64,000 nt of DNA. It comes from an uncultured Dialister sp. (GTDB lineage Bacteria; Bacillota; Negativicutes; Veillonellales; Dialisteraceae). Both the position numbers and the translations under genes were made by a program. Under the pieces are notes generated by a model. That model was not told the DNA's origin and ran no database searches. It worked only from the letters and a program-made list of their open reading frames with translations. Within the stretch, counting starts at the first letter, position 1. Each line of letters begins with the position of its first letter. The stretch is taken from NCBI GenBank assembly GCA_934216155.1, contig CAKQBK010000001.1, forward strand, positions 40,724-104,723, read 5' to 3'. Below are positions 62,816 to 64,000 of the stretch, in pieces.

Positions 62816-63262
62816 ATGACACAAAATCAAGCTACCCTCTTTTTCTTAGCAGAATACGGAATCACAGCGCTGCTTCTTCTCTTCTGCTATTGGAGAAAGA
62901 ACTTTTTGGATATCCGAAAAGAAATTTCCAGAAAAACCTGCCTCAAACGACTGCCGTTCGTGATTTTAGCCGCAGTCTTAGGCATCGCATGTATGACTGG
63001 GGTTTATCTATTTCGTTGGGATAGAGAGACTACCATCATCACTCTCGGCGCGGTGCAGCTCCTAATGACCGTTGCCATTGATACGCTACTTTTTGCCTCC
63101 TGGATTCAGCGGTATCGGATCTATCCTAGAGGGAAAGAACTGGTTACCGTGGTGATTCTCATGTATGCCGTGGCAGACCTTTTCATGCCAAGCGGCATCA
63201 AGTATGCTGTTCTGGTGGTGGGGACGGCATTGGCTTTGGGGATTCCCAATCGATGGAGATAG
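62816..63262 (+). CDS. Small four-helix membrane protein, unknown
   Basis: 148 residues, weak ribosome site CGAGG. Hydrophobic segments at about 8-25, 45-65, 74-94 and 108-142; a basic loop (RKNFLDIRKEISRKTCLKR) after the first. No family recognised. It lies directly behind a family A element and before a bidirectional terminator. Confidence 0.55.
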   Translation: MTQNQATLFFLAEYGITALLLLFCYWRKNFLDIRKEISRKTCLKRLPFVILAAVLGIACMTGVYLFRWDRETTIITLGAVQLLMTVAIDTLLFASWIQRYRIYPRGKELVTVVILMYAVADLFMPSGIKYAVLVVGTALALGIPNRWR

Positions 63263-63281
63263 TACAATCAGATATAATGCT

Positions 63282-63320
63282 AAAAGCTGGTATGGAGAAT
63301 ATTTCCATACCAGCTTTTGC
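63282..63320. terminator. Bidirectional terminator
   Basis: AAAAGCTGGTATGGAA with TTCCATACCAGCTTTT, between the convergent membrane protein and Rpn fragments. Confidence 0.85.
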
Positions 63321-63324
63321 ACAT

Positions 63325-63607
63325 TTAAGAAGAATGCTTTTCCATCTTTTGTCGAATAGGTTGACGCAAGTTTTCTGGAATATCCAGTAATTCCATTGCT
63401 TCAGCTAAAGAAAAGTGCTTCTTTGCTATTAAGCTATTTAAACTGCGAATGGAACTTGAAATAGCACCATCTTCGTGTGCATCTTCTAATTGCGATTCTT
63501 TGTCCATACGAGCCATTTCATGGTTGATATATAAACGTCGTTCAGCAATATTATTCAAAAAAAATACGTGCTGCTTCTATAGCATTTTGAATGGCCGCTT
63601 CGCTCAT
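63325..63607 (-). pseudogene. Frameshifted copy of an Rpn C-terminal domain
   Basis: It begins MSEAAIQNAIEAARIF after GAGGG, but an A8 tract on the plus strand (63557-63564), against A7 in the neighbouring copy, shifts the frame and stops translation after about 18 codons. Downstream the frame continues NNIAERRLYINHEMARMDKES... to KMEKHSS. It aligns over its whole length with 63644-63928. It is either a decayed duplicate or a phase-variable gene. Confidence 0.7.
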
Positions 63608-63643
63608 AGCCAATCCCTCACTTTTAACGCAAAAGAAACTATA

Positions 63644-63928
63644 CTATTGAGAAGAATGTTTTTCCATTTTTTCACGGATAACTTCTCGGAGATTTTCTGG
63701 AACTCCTAATAGATCCATGGCTTCTGCTAAAGAACGATGCTGTTTATTCATTAAGTTTGTTAAATTATAAATATTGGCAGATATAATTCCTTCTTCATGG
63801 GCATCTTCTAATTGCGATTCTCTGTCCATACGAGCCATTTCACGGTTGATATATAAACGTCGTTCGGCAGTATTATTCAAAAAAATACGTGCTGCTTCCA
63901 TAGCATTTTGAATGGCTGCTTCGCTCAT
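63644..63928 (-). CDS. Possible internal small Rpn protein (RpnS-like)
   Basis: Within the Rpn frame, AGGAGG (63937-63942) lies 8 bases before an in-frame ATG (63926-63928) that opens MSEAAIQNAMEAARIF, giving 94 residues equal to the Rpn C-terminal domain. Known family biology: rpn genes can encode an in-frame short product that blocks the nuclease. That this start is used here is inference, supported by the stand-alone neighbour copy starting at the same residue. Confidence 0.5.
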   Translation of the reverse strand: MSEAAIQNAMEAARIFLNNTAERRLYINREMARMDRESQLEDAHEEGIISANIYNLTNLMNKQHRSLAEAMDLLGVPENLREVIREKMEKHSSQ

Positions 63929-64000
63929 AGCGAGTTCCTCCTTTCCTTTACGATCCAATTGATTGGCAAAATAGGCCAGCCAACGCTCCATTTTAGACAT
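63644..64000 (-). CDS. Rpn family recombination-promoting nuclease/putative transposase, C-terminal part
   Basis: Runs off the right edge of the window, so the PD-(D/E)XK nuclease domain lies outside. The visible 118 residues (MSKMERWLAYFANQLDRKGKEELAMSEAA..., then AERRLYINREMARMDRESQLEDAHEEG) match the end of PDDEXK_2/Rpn proteins. Family knowledge: Rpn proteins cut DNA, promote RecA-independent recombination and act in phage defence. An internal start is described separately. Confidence 0.75.
   Translation of the reverse strand: MSKMERWLAYFANQLDRKGKEELAMSEAAIQNAMEAARIFLNNTAERRLYINREMARMDRESQLEDAHEEGIISANIYNLTNLMNKQHRSLAEAMDLLGVPENLREVIREKMEKHSSQ

Overview
The window reads as chromosome of a Gram-positive-lineage anaerobe with an outer membrane, i.e. 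Negativicutes (Veillonellaceae-like; a genus such as Dialister or Megasphaera would fit, but the sequence alone does not settle it). The evidence is the lipid A genes lpxC-fabZ-lpxA together with Firmicutes-style control (T-box leaders, a perfect CIRCE operator), a giant LktA/filamentous-haemagglutinin-type adhesin, type IV pilin genes, and radical-SAM and nickel-pincer enzymes typical of anaerobes. No rRNA, tRNA or CRISPR array was seen.

Layout. 1-11466: 3' part of a giant surface adhesin. 12.2-12.5 kb: first copy of a structured RNA (minus strand). 12.9-18 kb: LuxR-type regulator, flavin reductase, NimA-like flavoprotein, metallo-beta-lactamase-fold hydrolase, beta carbonic anhydrase, MATE exporter. 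19-20 kb: prepilin peptidase and a pseudopilin. 20.7-25.5 kb: DnaB, a four-helix-bundle (S23/bIVS) protein, uracil-DNA glycosylase, L,D-transpeptidase, small Cys-rich membrane protein. 26-31 kb: DUF362 protein, then larE, larB and larC with a striking His-rich insert. 31-35 kb: NhaC antiporter and a T-box-controlled amino-acid-binding lipoprotein. 35.4 kb: second copy of the structured RNA. 36-42 kb: proA, a membrane protein, lpxC, fabZ, lpxA. 43-48 kb: secreted RsiV-like protein, then a five-gene pilin/pseudopilin cluster. 48-53.4 kb: hsp20 under CIRCE control and three consecutive biotin-synthase-like genes. 53.6-62 kb: tandem-HTH protein, secreted protein, opine dehydrogenase family enzyme, CNNM/HlyC transporter, uridine phosphorylase, glucose-6-phosphate isomerase. 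62.8-64 kb: small membrane protein and two copies of an Rpn/PDDEXK_2 C-terminal region.

The most unusual property is the space between genes. Nearly every gap is filled with palindromic repeats of four families, named here A-D. A: roughly 200-230 bp MITE-like elements with terminal inverted repeats around TGCTGTTAAGTTAAG and arms of 9-bp units (GAGNAACCT). B: arms of 7-bp tandem repeats whose unit differs between loci (GTGAGGA, TGCGTAG, AGTGAGA and others) around GC-rich hairpins whose stem bases co-vary. C: AAGGTTATAAAAGGTTAT palindromes with their own terminal repeats. D: palindromes ending in GTCATTTCGACCGA. They nest in each other, sit in leaders, and often supply the stop codon of the gene before them. 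One family B element encloses the complete four-helix-bundle gene, suggesting that this protein family may be the partner of the repeats. A second candidate novelty is the roughly 300-nt multi-hairpin RNA, present twice with its own promoter and terminator.
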